A DNA stretch of 64,000 nucleotides from NCBI GenBank assembly GCA_024641705.1, contig JAHECO010000004.1, forward strand, positions 62,001 through 126,000, read 5' to 3'. The notes beneath the pieces were generated by a model that did not search any database, was not told where the DNA came from, and saw nothing but the letters and a program-made list of their open reading frames with translations. This stretch comes from Candidatus Kryptoniota bacterium. Lineage in GTDB: Bacteria; Bacteroidota; Ignavibacteria; Kryptoniales; JAKASW01. A program made the position numbers and the translations under genes. Positions 25,574-34,461 of this stretch are shown here, in pieces. Positions within the stretch are counted from its first letter, which is position 1. The number at the start of each line of letters is the position of its first letter.

Positions 25574-26748
25574 AAAAAGTACCTCTCATATCCAGCCTCT
25601 TCTTCTTTCTCATGACATTGTCGGTCCCGGCAACCCGCGCGCAGGACCTCACTCGGAACGACACCGGCAGCGTCATAGACATTTCGGGCTTCTGCGACAG
25701 CGCGCATCACTGGTACGACATCCGCGATGAAGACCATGTCATCAACCCGCTGCCGGAGAGGAAGCGCTATTCACCTGAAGACGTGAGAGACATCGCCGAC
25801 AACATCCTTCTCTTCCAGAAGAAGAACGGCGGTTGGCCCAAGAACTACGACATGCTCGCGATCCTTACGCCCGCGCAGAAGAAGACTGTCCTGGCTTCGA
25901 AGAACGCGGTCAACACGACGTTCGACAACGGAGCCACGCACACGCAAGTCGAGTACCTCGCGAAGGCTTACACCCTCAATGGAGACGAGAGGTACAAGAA
26001 GGCCTGCCTGAAGGGGATCGATTTCATCCTTCGCGCGCAGTATCCCAACGGCGGCTGGCCGCAGTTCTACCCACTGAGGAAGGATTACAGCCGCTATATC
26101 ACATTCAACGACGACGCGATGATCGGCGTGATGCAGGTGCTCCACCACATCGTCGAGGGGAGACCGTACTACTCTTTTGTCGACAGATCGCTCAGGCAGC
26201 GGGTGAAGACCGCGTTCGAAAAAGGGATTGACTGCATACTGAATTGCCAGATCAACGAGAACGGGAAGATTACCGTGTGGTGCCAGCAGCACGACGACAT
26301 CACGCTCAAGCCGAGGTGGGCGCGGACTTTCGAGCCGCCATCGGCATGCAGTTTCGAGAGCTCCGACATCGTCATGCTCCTCATGAGCATCGATCACCCG
26401 GGGAAGCGGGTGATAAAGGCGGTACAGAGCGCTGTCAAATGGTTTTACGACTCGAGGATTTTTGGCATCCGGGCGGATTCGATACCGGCGCCGAAGGTCT
26501 CATACCGCTATCATAATACCGACTTCGACGTGGTTGTGGTGAAGGACCCGAAAGCACCACCGGTTTGGTCGCGCTACTACGAGCTCAAAACCAACCGGCC
26601 GCTCTTCTGCAACAGGCGCGACAGGATAGTCTATTCCCTCGCGCAGGTCGACAGGGAGAGGAGGACCGGGTACAGGTGGTATGGATACGGCCCGCAGCAG
26701 GTTCTCGATGCTTACCCGGCATGGAAGAAGAGATGGGTGGGGGAGTAG
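25570..26748 (+). CDS. PL10 family pectate lyase
   Basis: A 392-residue secreted enzyme (signal peptide ending TRAQD). PL10 features in order: NGGWPKNYDM, TTFDNGATHTQVEYLAKAY, RAQYPNGGWPQFYP, the calcium/substrate loop with FNDDAM, WCQQHDDITLKPRWAR, FESSDIV, then WSRYYEL, NRRDRIVYSL and RRTGYRWYG. It cleaves polygalacturonate by beta-elimination outside the cytoplasm. The gene overlaps the cupin gene and is followed by a broken esterase gene, forming a small pectin-degradation group, with a GH35 galactosidase elsewhere in the window. Confidence 0.92.
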   Translation: MKKVPLISSLFFFLMTLSVPATRAQDLTRNDTGSVIDISGFCDSAHHWYDIRDEDHVINPLPERKRYSPEDVRDIADNILLFQKKNGGWPKNYDMLAILTPAQKKTVLASKNAVNTTFDNGATHTQVEYLAKAYTLNGDERYKKACLKGIDFILRAQYPNGGWPQFYPLRKDYSRYITFNDDAMIGVMQVLHHIVEGRPYYSFVDRSLRQRVKTAFEKGIDCILNCQINENGKITVWCQQHDDITLKPRWARTFEPPSACSFESSDIVMLLMSIDHPGKRVIKAVQSAVKWFYDSRIFGIRADSIPAPKVSYRYHNTDFDVVVVKDPKAPPVWSRYYELKTNRPLFCNRRDRIVYSLAQVDRERRTGYRWYGYGPQQVLDAYPAWKKRWVGE

Positions 26749-26828
26749 GCGACCGGGAGACTAGGTGATTGGGAGACGGTGGGACTGGGTGACGTGGAGA
26801 TGTGGTATCTGGAGAGAGGAGCAGAATC
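26749..26828 (+). repeat. Short GGGAGAC/GGTGAC simple repeat
   Basis: Between the lyase and the broken esterase the DNA repeats GGGAGAC, GGTGA and GGAGA units. No gene; it also contains the ribosome site of the next frame. Confidence 0.4.
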
Positions 26829-27471
26829 ATGAGACAAATTAGAGAGCTGATGGCAGCGTTGGCTTTTTTCGTGTCAATTCCGGCCTGCGGGCAGCAGACG
26901 GTGAACATCTGGCCGGGCCTCGCGCCGGGGACAGGGAGCGAGAAGAACGAGGAGAAAGTAATCAACAACCGGGTATATAATGTCTACCAGCCCGACCTGG
27001 CCGTCTACCTGCCGGTGAAGCCGGATCCGAACCATGCCGCGGTCGTGATTTGTCCCGGCGGGACTGGCCACTCATTACGAGCGGACGGTGATAAGAGACC
27101 GAATCGACTCGGTAAGCTGTAGACCCGATTTCATGATACTCGTGTATCCGGCACTCGACTGGCTTCATCCGGATGCGGATAAAGAGCCGGTGAATTCCGG
27201 AGATAAAAACTCCTTCGTTCCATTCTACCGTCTGGTCGATAAAAACACGCCCCCAACATTTATCGTCCACGCCGCGGATGACAGAACGGTGCCCGTCAAG
27301 CAGAGCATAAAATTCTTCACAGCGCTTCATGATACAGGTGTGCCGTGTGAGCTTCATATCTTCGAGAAGGGCGGACACGGTTTCGGGCTCGGAACCGGTC
27401 GCGGTGCCGTAGATGCGTGGCCGGTGCTTTGCGTTCGTTGGATGAATACTGAACGGATACTGGCCAGGTGA
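26829..27471 (+). pseudogene. Alpha/beta-hydrolase esterase with internal deletion
   Basis: The 5' frame (26829-27122) gives a signal peptide (ending CGQQT), VNIWPGLAPG and the oxyanion-region HAAVVICPGG, then runs out of frame. Another frame resumes at about 27066 with LATHYERTVIRDRIDSV, SCRPDFMILVYP, the acidic HAADDRTVPV and the catalytic histidine in KGGHGFGLG. About 100 residues containing the GxSxG nucleophile are missing and the junction near 27062 is out of frame. Intact relatives are carbohydrate or pectin acetyl-esterases, which fits the PL10 neighbour. The product should be inactive. Confidence 0.82.
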
Positions 27472-27606
27472 CGGTGAGTCGTACTGGATCGATGTCGAAG
27501 GAATGACATCATTGTTCTTGCACCCCAACCAGCTGACATGTCATCCTGAGTCTCCCCCGCGTTTTTCTTCTTTGCCGCCTCCTGTTATCTTGATTAATAG
27601 CCTTCG

Positions 27607-28848
27607 ATGGAACCTCCTTTAGACACCGCCGATCCTTACGCATCTCTCCGAATCAGGGATTTCAGATGGTTCGTCATTGCCCGCTTCACGCTGACGTTCG
27701 GTATCCAGATGCAGTCGGTAATTGTCGGGTGGCAGGTCTACCAGATCACCCACGACGCGCTTTCACTCGGTCTGATAGGGCTCTCCGAAGCGCTGCCGTT
27801 CTTTGCCGTATCGCTCTTCGCCGGCCACGTGGCCGATAACGTAGGCAGAAAGGGCGTCATCCTTTCGTCGAGCACCTTGTACTTCGTCTGTGCCTCGGCA
27901 CTTCTTCTGATCTCGACGAAATCGGAGTGGATACTTCACACGCACGGAGTCTTCCCGATCTATGTGATCATCTTCATCACCGGACTTGCCCGCGGCTTCC
28001 TGACCCCATCGCAAAGCGCCTTCTTGGCGCAGCTTGTCCCGAGGGAGCTGTACGGCAACGCATCGACCTGGAACAGTGTCTCCTGGCAGCTGGCGGATGT
28101 CACCGGGCCGGCCGTGGGCGGTTTGATCTACGGTTTTTCCGGAGTAGGCTCTGCATACACCGGGGTAGTAATCATGACAATGATCGGATTGGCAGCCTTC
28201 ACGATCGTTTCCAGAAAGCCGGTACCGGAACACAAGGCAGGTGAGTCCATAATGCAGAGTCTTGCCGGCGGGCTTAAGTTTGTCTTCCGCGACCAGATCA
28301 TTCTCAGCGCCATAACGCTGGACATGTTTGCGGTCTTCTTCGGCGGGGCGATCGCGGTGCTTCCTATCTTTGCCGACCAGGTCTTGCACACCGGGGCCAA
28401 GGGGTTAGGCTTCCTGCGAGCGGCCCCGGCCGTGGGGGCTGCGATCATGTCCATATTCCAGACGCATTATCCGTTCTTCAAGCGCGCGGGACGGAACCTT
28501 CTCATATGCGTGTTCGGATTCGGCGTCGCAATCATCGCATTTGCACTCTCGAAGAATTTCTACCTTTCGCTCTTCATACTTCTATTAAGCGGGATGTTCG
28601 ACAACGTGAGCGTGGTAATCCGGCACACGATCATTCAGCTGCATACGCCGGACGAGATGCGCGGCCGCGTCGCGGCTGTCAACGGGATATTCGTCGGGTC
28701 GTCCAACGAGCTGGGGGCATTCGAGTCGGGCGTCGCCGCGAAGCTGATAGGACTCGTCCCGTCGGTGGTATTCGGAGGGACTATGGCTCTGCTGGTCGTG
28801 GGAGCGGTGAGGACATTCGCGCCGAGGTTGAAACAGCTGCAATTGTAA
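27607..28848 (+). CDS. MFS transporter, EntS/MFS_3-like
   Basis: A 413-residue major facilitator with about 12 membrane helices, the loop 2-3 motif GHVADNVGRKG (MFS motif A) and the TWNSVSWQLADVTGPAVGG segment characteristic of the MFS_3 (EntS-like) exporters. Relatives export siderophores or drugs; the substrate here is unknown. It lies 135 bases after the broken esterase and converges on asd. The ribosome site is weak. Confidence 0.85.
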   Translation: MEPPLDTADPYASLRIRDFRWFVIARFTLTFGIQMQSVIVGWQVYQITHDALSLGLIGLSEALPFFAVSLFAGHVADNVGRKGVILSSSTLYFVCASALLLISTKSEWILHTHGVFPIYVIIFITGLARGFLTPSQSAFLAQLVPRELYGNASTWNSVSWQLADVTGPAVGGLIYGFSGVGSAYTGVVIMTMIGLAAFTIVSRKPVPEHKAGESIMQSLAGGLKFVFRDQIILSAITLDMFAVFFGGAIAVLPIFADQVLHTGAKGLGFLRAAPAVGAAIMSIFQTHYPFFKRAGRNLLICVFGFGVAIIAFALSKNFYLSLFILLLSGMFDNVSVVIRHTIIQLHTPDEMRGRVAAVNGIFVGSSNELGAFESGVAAKLIGLVPSVVFGGTMALLVVGAVRTFAPRLKQLQL

Positions 28849-28935
28849 GACAGGATGTCGTGATGGCGGGCTGACAGGCTTCCGCTTCGAACGCAGGAGC
28901 CGGGATGACCATACCCCTTCGTTTGTAATGTTTTC

Positions 28936-29934
28936 TCAGTCTCTGCCTTTAACCAGTTCCTCGGCGATTTGAACCGCGTTTGTCGCGGCCCCCTTCCTTA
29001 TGTTGTCGGAGACTATCCACATGTTTATCGCATTCGGGGCGGTGTCGTCCCGCCTGATGCGCCCGACGAAAACCTCGTCCTTGTCGTAAGCGTTCAGCGG
29101 CATCGGGTAGAGGTTCTTCGAGGGGTCGTCTTCGACGATGATCCCCGGCGATTTCTTCAGCAGCTCGAGCACATCCTCGAGTTCATACGGCTTCTCGAAT
29201 TCGATGTTGACGCTCTCGCTGTGGCCGCCAAAGACCGGCACGCGCACGCATGTCGGGCTCACCTTTATCGAGGGGTCGCCCATAATCTTGGTGGTCTCGA
29301 AGACCATCTTGAACTCCTCCTTCGTATAACCGTCTTCACGGAATACATCTATATGCGGGAGGCAGTTGAACGCGATCCTGTGAGGGAACTTATGCGTGTC
29401 GCCGTGCTTCTTCCCGAGTTCTTCGTCCAGCTGGTCGACGCCTTTCTGCCCGGCACCGGTGACCGACTGGTACGTCGAGACCACGACACGCTTGATGCGG
29501 TACCTGTCGTGGAGCGGCTTAAGTACGACGACCATCTGGATTGTCGAGCAATTCGGGTTTGCGATTATCCCGTGATGCCTGAATATGTCGCCGCGGTTCA
29601 CTTCCGGGACCACGAGAGGTATCTCCGGGTCCATCCGCCACGCGCTGCTGTTGTCGATGACGACGGTCCCGGCTTTTGCCGCGATCGGAGCGAACTCCTT
29701 GCTGACTGTCGCCCCCGCCGAGAAGAGTGCTATCTCTATTCCCTTGAAACTATCCGGCGTCAGTTCCTTCACCTTTATCTTCTCGCCTTTGAACAGAATC
29801 TCTTTGCCTACCGATCGCTTTGAGGCCAGCGGGGTAAGTGCCTTGACTGGAAATTTGTGTTCTTCGAGGACCTGCGTCATCTTCCGTCCGACCAATCCTG
29901 TTGCACCTACAACTGCCACATCGTACGATTTCAT
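28936..29934 (-). CDS. asd: Aspartate-semialdehyde dehydrogenase
   Basis: A 332-residue enzyme that reduces aspartyl phosphate to aspartate semialdehyde with NADPH, the branch point to lysine, threonine and methionine. NADP-binding GATGLVG at 10-16, catalytic C129 in NPNCSTIQ, substrate loop QSVTGAGQKG (156-165), and H238 in FGGHSES are all present. It is the last gene of the run lysC-lysA-asd, 112 bases after lysA; a hairpin lies in that gap. Confidence 0.95.
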   Translation of the reverse strand: MKSYDVAVVGATGLVGRKMTQVLEEHKFPVKALTPLASKRSVGKEILFKGEKIKVKELTPDSFKGIEIALFSAGATVSKEFAPIAAKAGTVVIDNSSAWRMDPEIPLVVPEVNRGDIFRHHGIIANPNCSTIQMVVVLKPLHDRYRIKRVVVSTYQSVTGAGQKGVDQLDEELGKKHGDTHKFPHRIAFNCLPHIDVFREDGYTKEEFKMVFETTKIMGDPSIKVSPTCVRVPVFGGHSESVNIEFEKPYELEDVLELLKKSPGIIVEDDPSKNLYPMPLNAYDKDEVFVGRIRRDDTAPNAINMWIVSDNIRKGAATNAVQIAEELVKGRD

Positions 29935-29991
29935 CTTTCTGATCTTCCTTCTGAATTATCTTTTCTCGTTGTGTTCACCTGACAAGGCCGA

Positions 29992-30020
29992 TCCGGGAGC
30001 GTGTCTCGGATGCTCCCGGA
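29992..30020. other. Hairpin between lysA and asd
   Basis: TCCGGGAGC pairs with GCTCCCGGA across an 11-base loop. No T-run follows, so it is more likely an attenuating or RNA-processing structure than a full terminator. Confidence 0.4.
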
Positions 30021-30046
30021 TAATTCAAATAACTAGAAACCGGGTT

Positions 30047-31318
30047 CTAAATCAAATCGTCGAGGGTTTCGCGGTCCCTGACGACGCGCGCGGAATCCTT
30101 CTCGACGAATACTTCGGCGGGTTTCGGGCGGGAGTTGTAGTTCGAAGCGATCGAATAGCCGTAAGCACCGACAGTCAGTATCGCGACGAGGTCGCCTCTG
30201 TTCAGCGCAGGAAGTTCTCTCTGGACTGCGAACGCGTCCGTGGTTTCGCAGACGGGTCCCACGACATCCGCAGGAGAGAATCCGGAATCCTTCAGCTTGA
30301 CCGGAACGATCTGGTGGTAGGCCGAATAGAGGGCGTGGCGCATCATGTCGTTCATGCCGGCATCGACGACAATGAATCTCCTCCCGGCCGATTCCTTCCT
30401 GTACAAAACCCGGGTCAACAGGACGCCCGACTCTGCGACGATATACCTGCCGGGTTCGATCGCGATCTCGCATCCGGGGAAGGAGAGGCGGTCTTTTATG
30501 ACTTTCGCCAGCGAATTGAGGTTAATGACCGGTTCTTCCTTCTTCTCGACCGGCAGGAGATCGTGCTTGATCGCGTTTCTGTACCTGACGCCGATACCTC
30601 CGCCGACATCTATTTGTTTGATTTCGATCCCCCGCTTCTTCAGGTCGAGGACGAATTTCCTGATGGAATCCGCGGCTTCTTCGAACGGGGCGTGCTCCGT
30701 CACCTGCGAGCCGATGTGCGAATGTATTCCGACGAGTTCGATGTTCTTCATTTTGACGGCGCGCGCCGCGGTCTCGCCCGCTTTGTCTATGTTGATGCCG
30801 AACTTGTTCTCCTTCAGGCCGGTAGATATGTGCGGGTGTGTGCGCGCGTCGACGTCGGGATTTATCCTCAGCGACACCGTGGCGGTGCGTCCGAGGGCGC
30901 TGGCCCGCTCGGAAACCACCTTCAGCTCTTCGTTCGATTCGACAATTATCGTCCCTATCCCGCGGCTGAGCGCGAAGTCTATGTCCAGGTCCGTCTTGCC
31001 GACTCCTGCGAGAGAGATAGACCCGGGCGCGAACCCGCTTCTCAATGCGAGGAATATCTCGCCGGCCGAAACCGTGTCGGCGCCGGCACCGAGAGAGCAG
31101 ATGTGTCTCAGTATCTCGGGGTTCGAGTTGGCCTTCAGCGCGTACAGTATCTTCGCGCCGGGTATGACGCTGAATGCCTTCTGCAGCAGTCCGAAATTCC
31201 TGGCGATCTGGCCGCCGCTGTAGACATATAGCGGCGTTCCGAATTTCTCCGCGAGGTCTGCCGCCGGGATATCCTCGACATGAAGAAGGTTCTGTTCGTA
31301 TCTGATCTTGTCTGTCAT
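30047..31318 (-). CDS. lysA: Diaminopimelate decarboxylase
   Basis: A 423-residue PLP enzyme that makes lysine from meso-diaminopimelate. The PLP lysine is K62 in YALKANSNP, with HSHIGSQ (199-205), the glycine loop VGGGIGV (238-244), EPGRYIV (288-294) and the active-site C357 in GPVCETTD. The pair lysC-lysA has a gap of only 39 bases, so the two are probably co-transcribed and balanced with asd. Confidence 0.95.
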   Translation of the reverse strand: MTDKIRYEQNLLHVEDIPAADLAEKFGTPLYVYSGGQIARNFGLLQKAFSVIPGAKILYALKANSNPEILRHICSLGAGADTVSAGEIFLALRSGFAPGSISLAGVGKTDLDIDFALSRGIGTIIVESNEELKVVSERASALGRTATVSLRINPDVDARTHPHISTGLKENKFGINIDKAGETAARAVKMKNIELVGIHSHIGSQVTEHAPFEEAADSIRKFVLDLKKRGIEIKQIDVGGGIGVRYRNAIKHDLLPVEKKEEPVINLNSLAKVIKDRLSFPGCEIAIEPGRYIVAESGVLLTRVLYRKESAGRRFIVVDAGMNDMMRHALYSAYHQIVPVKLKDSGFSPADVVGPVCETTDAFAVQRELPALNRGDLVAILTVGAYGYSIASNYNSRPKPAEVFVEKDSARVVRDRETLDDLI

Positions 31319-31357
31319 TCTATTAGAGTAAGTTTTAGTGCCGGGCGAATTACCGCT

Positions 31358-32749
31358 TCAATCGAAAAGCTGATCGGGCGATCCCTGCGAAGACGGGTTG
31401 GCGAAAAGTTCCGCGTGCAGCAGCCGGACCGCCGCCTCGATGTCGTTCTCATCCACCACGAAACCGATGTTAATCTCAGACGCGCCCTGGGAAATCATGT
31501 TTATGCGGATGTCCTTCAGCGCGGAAAAGATCCTCCCGACGACGCCGGGATTGTACCGTATGTTTTCCCCGACGACGCAGACGATGGCCTTGCCGCCCGA
31601 CGAGGAGATCTCGGCAAACTCGGAAATGTCGCTCTTCAGGTCTTCGAGGTGCGACGTGTCGTCGATGGCTACGGTTACGCTTACCTCGCTCGTTGCCACC
31701 GCGTGAGCGATCACGTGGTACTTGCTGAATACCGCGAATACGGCCTCGAGGAAATCCGGGGCGAGGAACATTCGGCTCGATTCCAGGTTGAGCAGCGTAA
31801 TCCGTTCCTTGTACGCTATCGATTTGGCGATTCCCTCTTCGTTCCCGTCCCCTTTTGTGATCAGCGTCCCGCGGTAGGATGGGTTCCTTGAATTCCTGAC
31901 GTACACCGGTATGTTTTTGTCGACGGCAGGAAGGATCGTCTTGGGATGGAGCACCCGGGCGCCGAAATAGGCGAGCTCCGACGCTTCGTTGAAAGTCATC
32001 TTCCTGATCCGTCTCGCGGCCCCGACTATCGATGGGTCGGCCGTCAGGACTCCGTCTACGTCGGTCCAGATCTGGATTTCCTCCGCCTCGAGGAGCGATC
32101 CGATGATCGAGGCTGAATAGTCAGACCCGCCGCGCCCGATAGTCGTCGTGATACCTTTCCCGTTCGATCCTATGAAACCCTGAGTCACCACGACGTAGCC
32201 GTTGAGCGCGAGAGGGAGGAGGAGTTTCTTTGCCCTCTCCTCGACCACGGGGAAGAGCGGCACGGCTTTCGTGTAGTGGTCGTCGGTAATCATGAACTCA
32301 CGCGCGTCGACAAACATCGACTTCACCGAGTCTTCTTCCATAGCCTGCGCTATGATCATGGAGGAGAGCCGCTCGCCGTACGAGGCGATCGTGTCCAGCG
32401 ACCTGCCCGTCACCTCTCCGATGACGGAAATAGCCTGGGAAAGATTCTTGAGTTCGTGGGCGTAAACCGAAATCTTTCCCCTGAGGTAATTCTTGGGGAG
32501 ATCGGATGGGATGAGCTCTTCGACGAGCTTCTCGTGCCTCGCCTTGATATCCGTGATGAGGTCGTTTGCCTCGTCCTTCTTTCCCTCGGCGGAGAGCGAT
32601 GCAATTCTCAGGAGGCGGTTGGTCACGCCCGCACACGCCGAGACGAAGACGAGCGGCTTTCTCGGTATTTCCGATTTTACGATTTCTATGACTCTTCTGA
32701 TTGAGTCGGAATCCTCGACTGAGGTTCCGCCGAACTTCATTACGATCAT
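31358..32749 (-). CDS. lysC: Aspartate kinase (monofunctional, lysine-sensitive type)
   Basis: A 463-residue kinase starting the aspartate pathway. It has the N-terminal KFGGTSVED (5-13), the GRGGSDYSA phosphate loop and WTDVDGVLTADP, followed by two C-terminal ACT domains (about 310-455) for allosteric feedback. No fused homoserine dehydrogenase domain is present. Length and layout match AK III-type enzymes, and co-location with lysA and asd suggests lysine feedback. It lies 89 bases after the M50 protease gene. Confidence 0.94.
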   Translation of the reverse strand: MIVMKFGGTSVEDSDSIRRVIEIVKSEIPRKPLVFVSACAGVTNRLLRIASLSAEGKKDEANDLITDIKARHEKLVEELIPSDLPKNYLRGKISVYAHELKNLSQAISVIGEVTGRSLDTIASYGERLSSMIIAQAMEEDSVKSMFVDAREFMITDDHYTKAVPLFPVVEERAKKLLLPLALNGYVVVTQGFIGSNGKGITTTIGRGGSDYSASIIGSLLEAEEIQIWTDVDGVLTADPSIVGAARRIRKMTFNEASELAYFGARVLHPKTILPAVDKNIPVYVRNSRNPSYRGTLITKGDGNEEGIAKSIAYKERITLLNLESSRMFLAPDFLEAVFAVFSKYHVIAHAVATSEVSVTVAIDDTSHLEDLKSDISEFAEISSSGGKAIVCVVGENIRYNPGVVGRIFSALKDIRINMISQGASEINIGFVVDENDIEAAVRLLHAELFANPSSQGSPDQLFD

Positions 32750-32838
32750 TTTATGTCTATACTTCCGGTTCTGGTAGTCATTGATTTAATTTACGGCCCG
32801 TCGATGCGGGACCTGTGAATAATGGAATTATCAAATCT

Positions 32839-33501
32839 TCATGCGAACGATATGACAAGCTGGTAAAGCGGGGCATAGAAGAAATTGATCACGGCGTTGA
32901 AGATCGCCAGGAACGCAGGAATCTGCAGCAGCAGGATGATCAGGAAAATACCCATGAAGCCGATCCTGCTGTAAGTCGCCGCCGCGGAGTCGGGAAGGAA
33001 GGAAGCGAGTACATGCGAGCCGTCCAGCGGAGGGACCGGGACAAGGTTGAACACGCCGAGTATCACATTCAGGTAAATTCCCCCAGAGAACATTTTCAGG
33101 AGAAACACATAGAACGGGGACGAAGAACCCGCAGGCCCTATGATCGGCTGAAGCTGCAGCAGGCCGATCGTTGCGAGCGAACAAATAAGCGCCATAACGA
33201 GGTTGGAAAGCGGCCCGACGGCCGAGACTATGATCTCGTCGCGCTTGTAGTCCGAGAAGTTCATCGGGTTGACGGGGACCGGCTTGGCCCAGGCAATCAG
33301 CACCTGTCCAACCGTCAGAAGGGAGAAGAGGGGGACTATGATTGACCCGACGAGGTCGATGTGCGGGATCGGGTTCAGTGTAAGTCTTCCGGAGTCGCGC
33401 GCGGTCGGGTCGCCTAGTTTAAGCGCCGCATAGCCGTGCGAGATCTCGTGTATGATTACAGAAAATAAAAGGATCGGCAGTATGTACAACTCACGTAGCA
33501 T
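32839..33501 (-). CDS. M50 site-2 protease family membrane metallopeptidase
   Basis: A 220-residue protein of five or six membrane helices. The zinc-binding motif HEISH (H18, E19, H22) lies in the first helix and the third ligand D160 in NLVPVPPLDGS. The GDPTARDSGRLTLNP segment is the usual loop of the short M50 group. Such enzymes cleave within membranes, but the physiological substrate of this short group is unknown. Its start overlaps the end of xerD by 11 bases. Confidence 0.88.
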   Translation of the reverse strand: MLRELYILPILLFSVIIHEISHGYAALKLGDPTARDSGRLTLNPIPHIDLVGSIIVPLFSLLTVGQVLIAWAKPVPVNPMNFSDYKRDEIIVSAVGPLSNLVMALICSLATIGLLQLQPIIGPAGSSSPFYVFLLKMFSGGIYLNVILGVFNLVPVPPLDGSHVLASFLPDSAAATYSRIGFMGIFLIILLLQIPAFLAIFNAVINFFYAPLYQLVISFA

Positions 33502-34438
33502 TTTTTCCTCTTGGATGAAACTTGTCGAGCACCTCTTTCAGATAGCTCCTGTCGAGGTGCAGGTATATCTGTGTGGTGCCTATGTCGCTGTGTCCGAGCA
33601 TCTCCTGCACGGCGCGGATATCGGCGCCTCCTTCGAGGAGATGAGTGGCAAAGGTGTGCCTCAGCGTATGCGGGTGAATCTCTTTCCTGATGTTCGCTGC
33701 TCTCGAATATTTCCTGAGCATTCTCCAGATGGAGATCCTCGATATCTTTCCGCCGCGGGAATTCATGAAGATCAGGTCGCTTGCCGGCAATCGTGCCCCG
33801 GCTGCCTGTCTGCGAGCGCTTCCCGACCGGACGGCCTTGTCGTAACGGTCAATCCAGTCAAGCGCGATGTCGCCGATGGGGATAATCCTCTCCTTCGATC
33901 CCTTGCCGAAAACTCTAATGACGTTCTCACTTTTAATTAAATCTCTTTTCTTGAGATTAACAAGCTCGCTGACCCTGACACCCGTAGCATAGAGCGTCTC
34001 GATGATTGCCCGATCTCTAATCCCGAGCTCGGATGTCGTATCGGGGGCTTTGATCAACCGCTCCATTTCGTCCCTATTCAGGACAACGGGGAGCTTCTTA
34101 GAAGGTTTCGGGCGATCTAAATTTGCCGTGGGATCGATCTCCGAAACCTTTCTGAATACCAGAAAGTGATGAAGATTTCTTACAGCTGAAAATTTTCTGG
34201 CGATACTGCTTTGCTTCAAGTTGCCGTCAAAAAGTCCCTTCAAATATTTTCTAACAACATCGCGTGAGACCTCATTGAATCCTGTGAGCTCGCAATCTTC
34301 GACAAACTTGGCATATTGGTTTAGATCGTTGTGGTATGATGACAGGCTGTTGTCCGAGAGTCCTTTTTCGAATTTCATGAACTCGAAGAACAGTTCAAGC
34401 TGGTTGGAGATTTTCCTGTTTAGTTCCGGTGCAGCCAT
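33491..34438 (-). CDS. xerD: Tyrosine recombinase XerD/XerC
   Basis: A 315-residue recombinase with the full catalytic set: R155 (ATGVRVSEL), K182 (GKGSKERIIP), H257 and R260 (HPHTLRHTFATHLL), H283 (LGHSDIGTTQ) and the nucleophile Y292. The SAM-like N-terminal core-binding domain covers about 10-105. Chromosome dimer resolution at dif is the expected job. XerD is favoured over XerC by the HLDRSYLKEV...HPRG ending, but the distinction is not firm. It is embedded in a housekeeping operon, not a mobile element. Confidence 0.85.
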   Translation of the reverse strand: MAAPELNRKISNQLELFFEFMKFEKGLSDNSLSSYHNDLNQYAKFVEDCELTGFNEVSRDVVRKYLKGLFDGNLKQSSIARKFSAVRNLHHFLVFRKVSEIDPTANLDRPKPSKKLPVVLNRDEMERLIKAPDTTSELGIRDRAIIETLYATGVRVSELVNLKKRDLIKSENVIRVFGKGSKERIIPIGDIALDWIDRYDKAVRSGSARRQAAGARLPASDLIFMNSRGGKISRISIWRMLRKYSRAANIRKEIHPHTLRHTFATHLLEGGADIRAVQEMLGHSDIGTTQIYLHLDRSYLKEVLDKFHPRGKNAT

Positions 34439-34461
34439 CTTTGCTTATGCAGGAGGGATGC

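Noticed and set aside
29585-31231. A 548-residue plus-strand frame across asd and lysA
   Set aside because: Both enzymes on the minus strand have all catalytic residues; the plus frame spans two genes and is an artefact of GC-rich codon use.
33491-34438. Integrase of a mobile island
   Set aside because: The recombinase lies in a housekeeping operon, overlaps the M50 gene and has Xer-like length and motifs; no att sites or phage genes are nearby.
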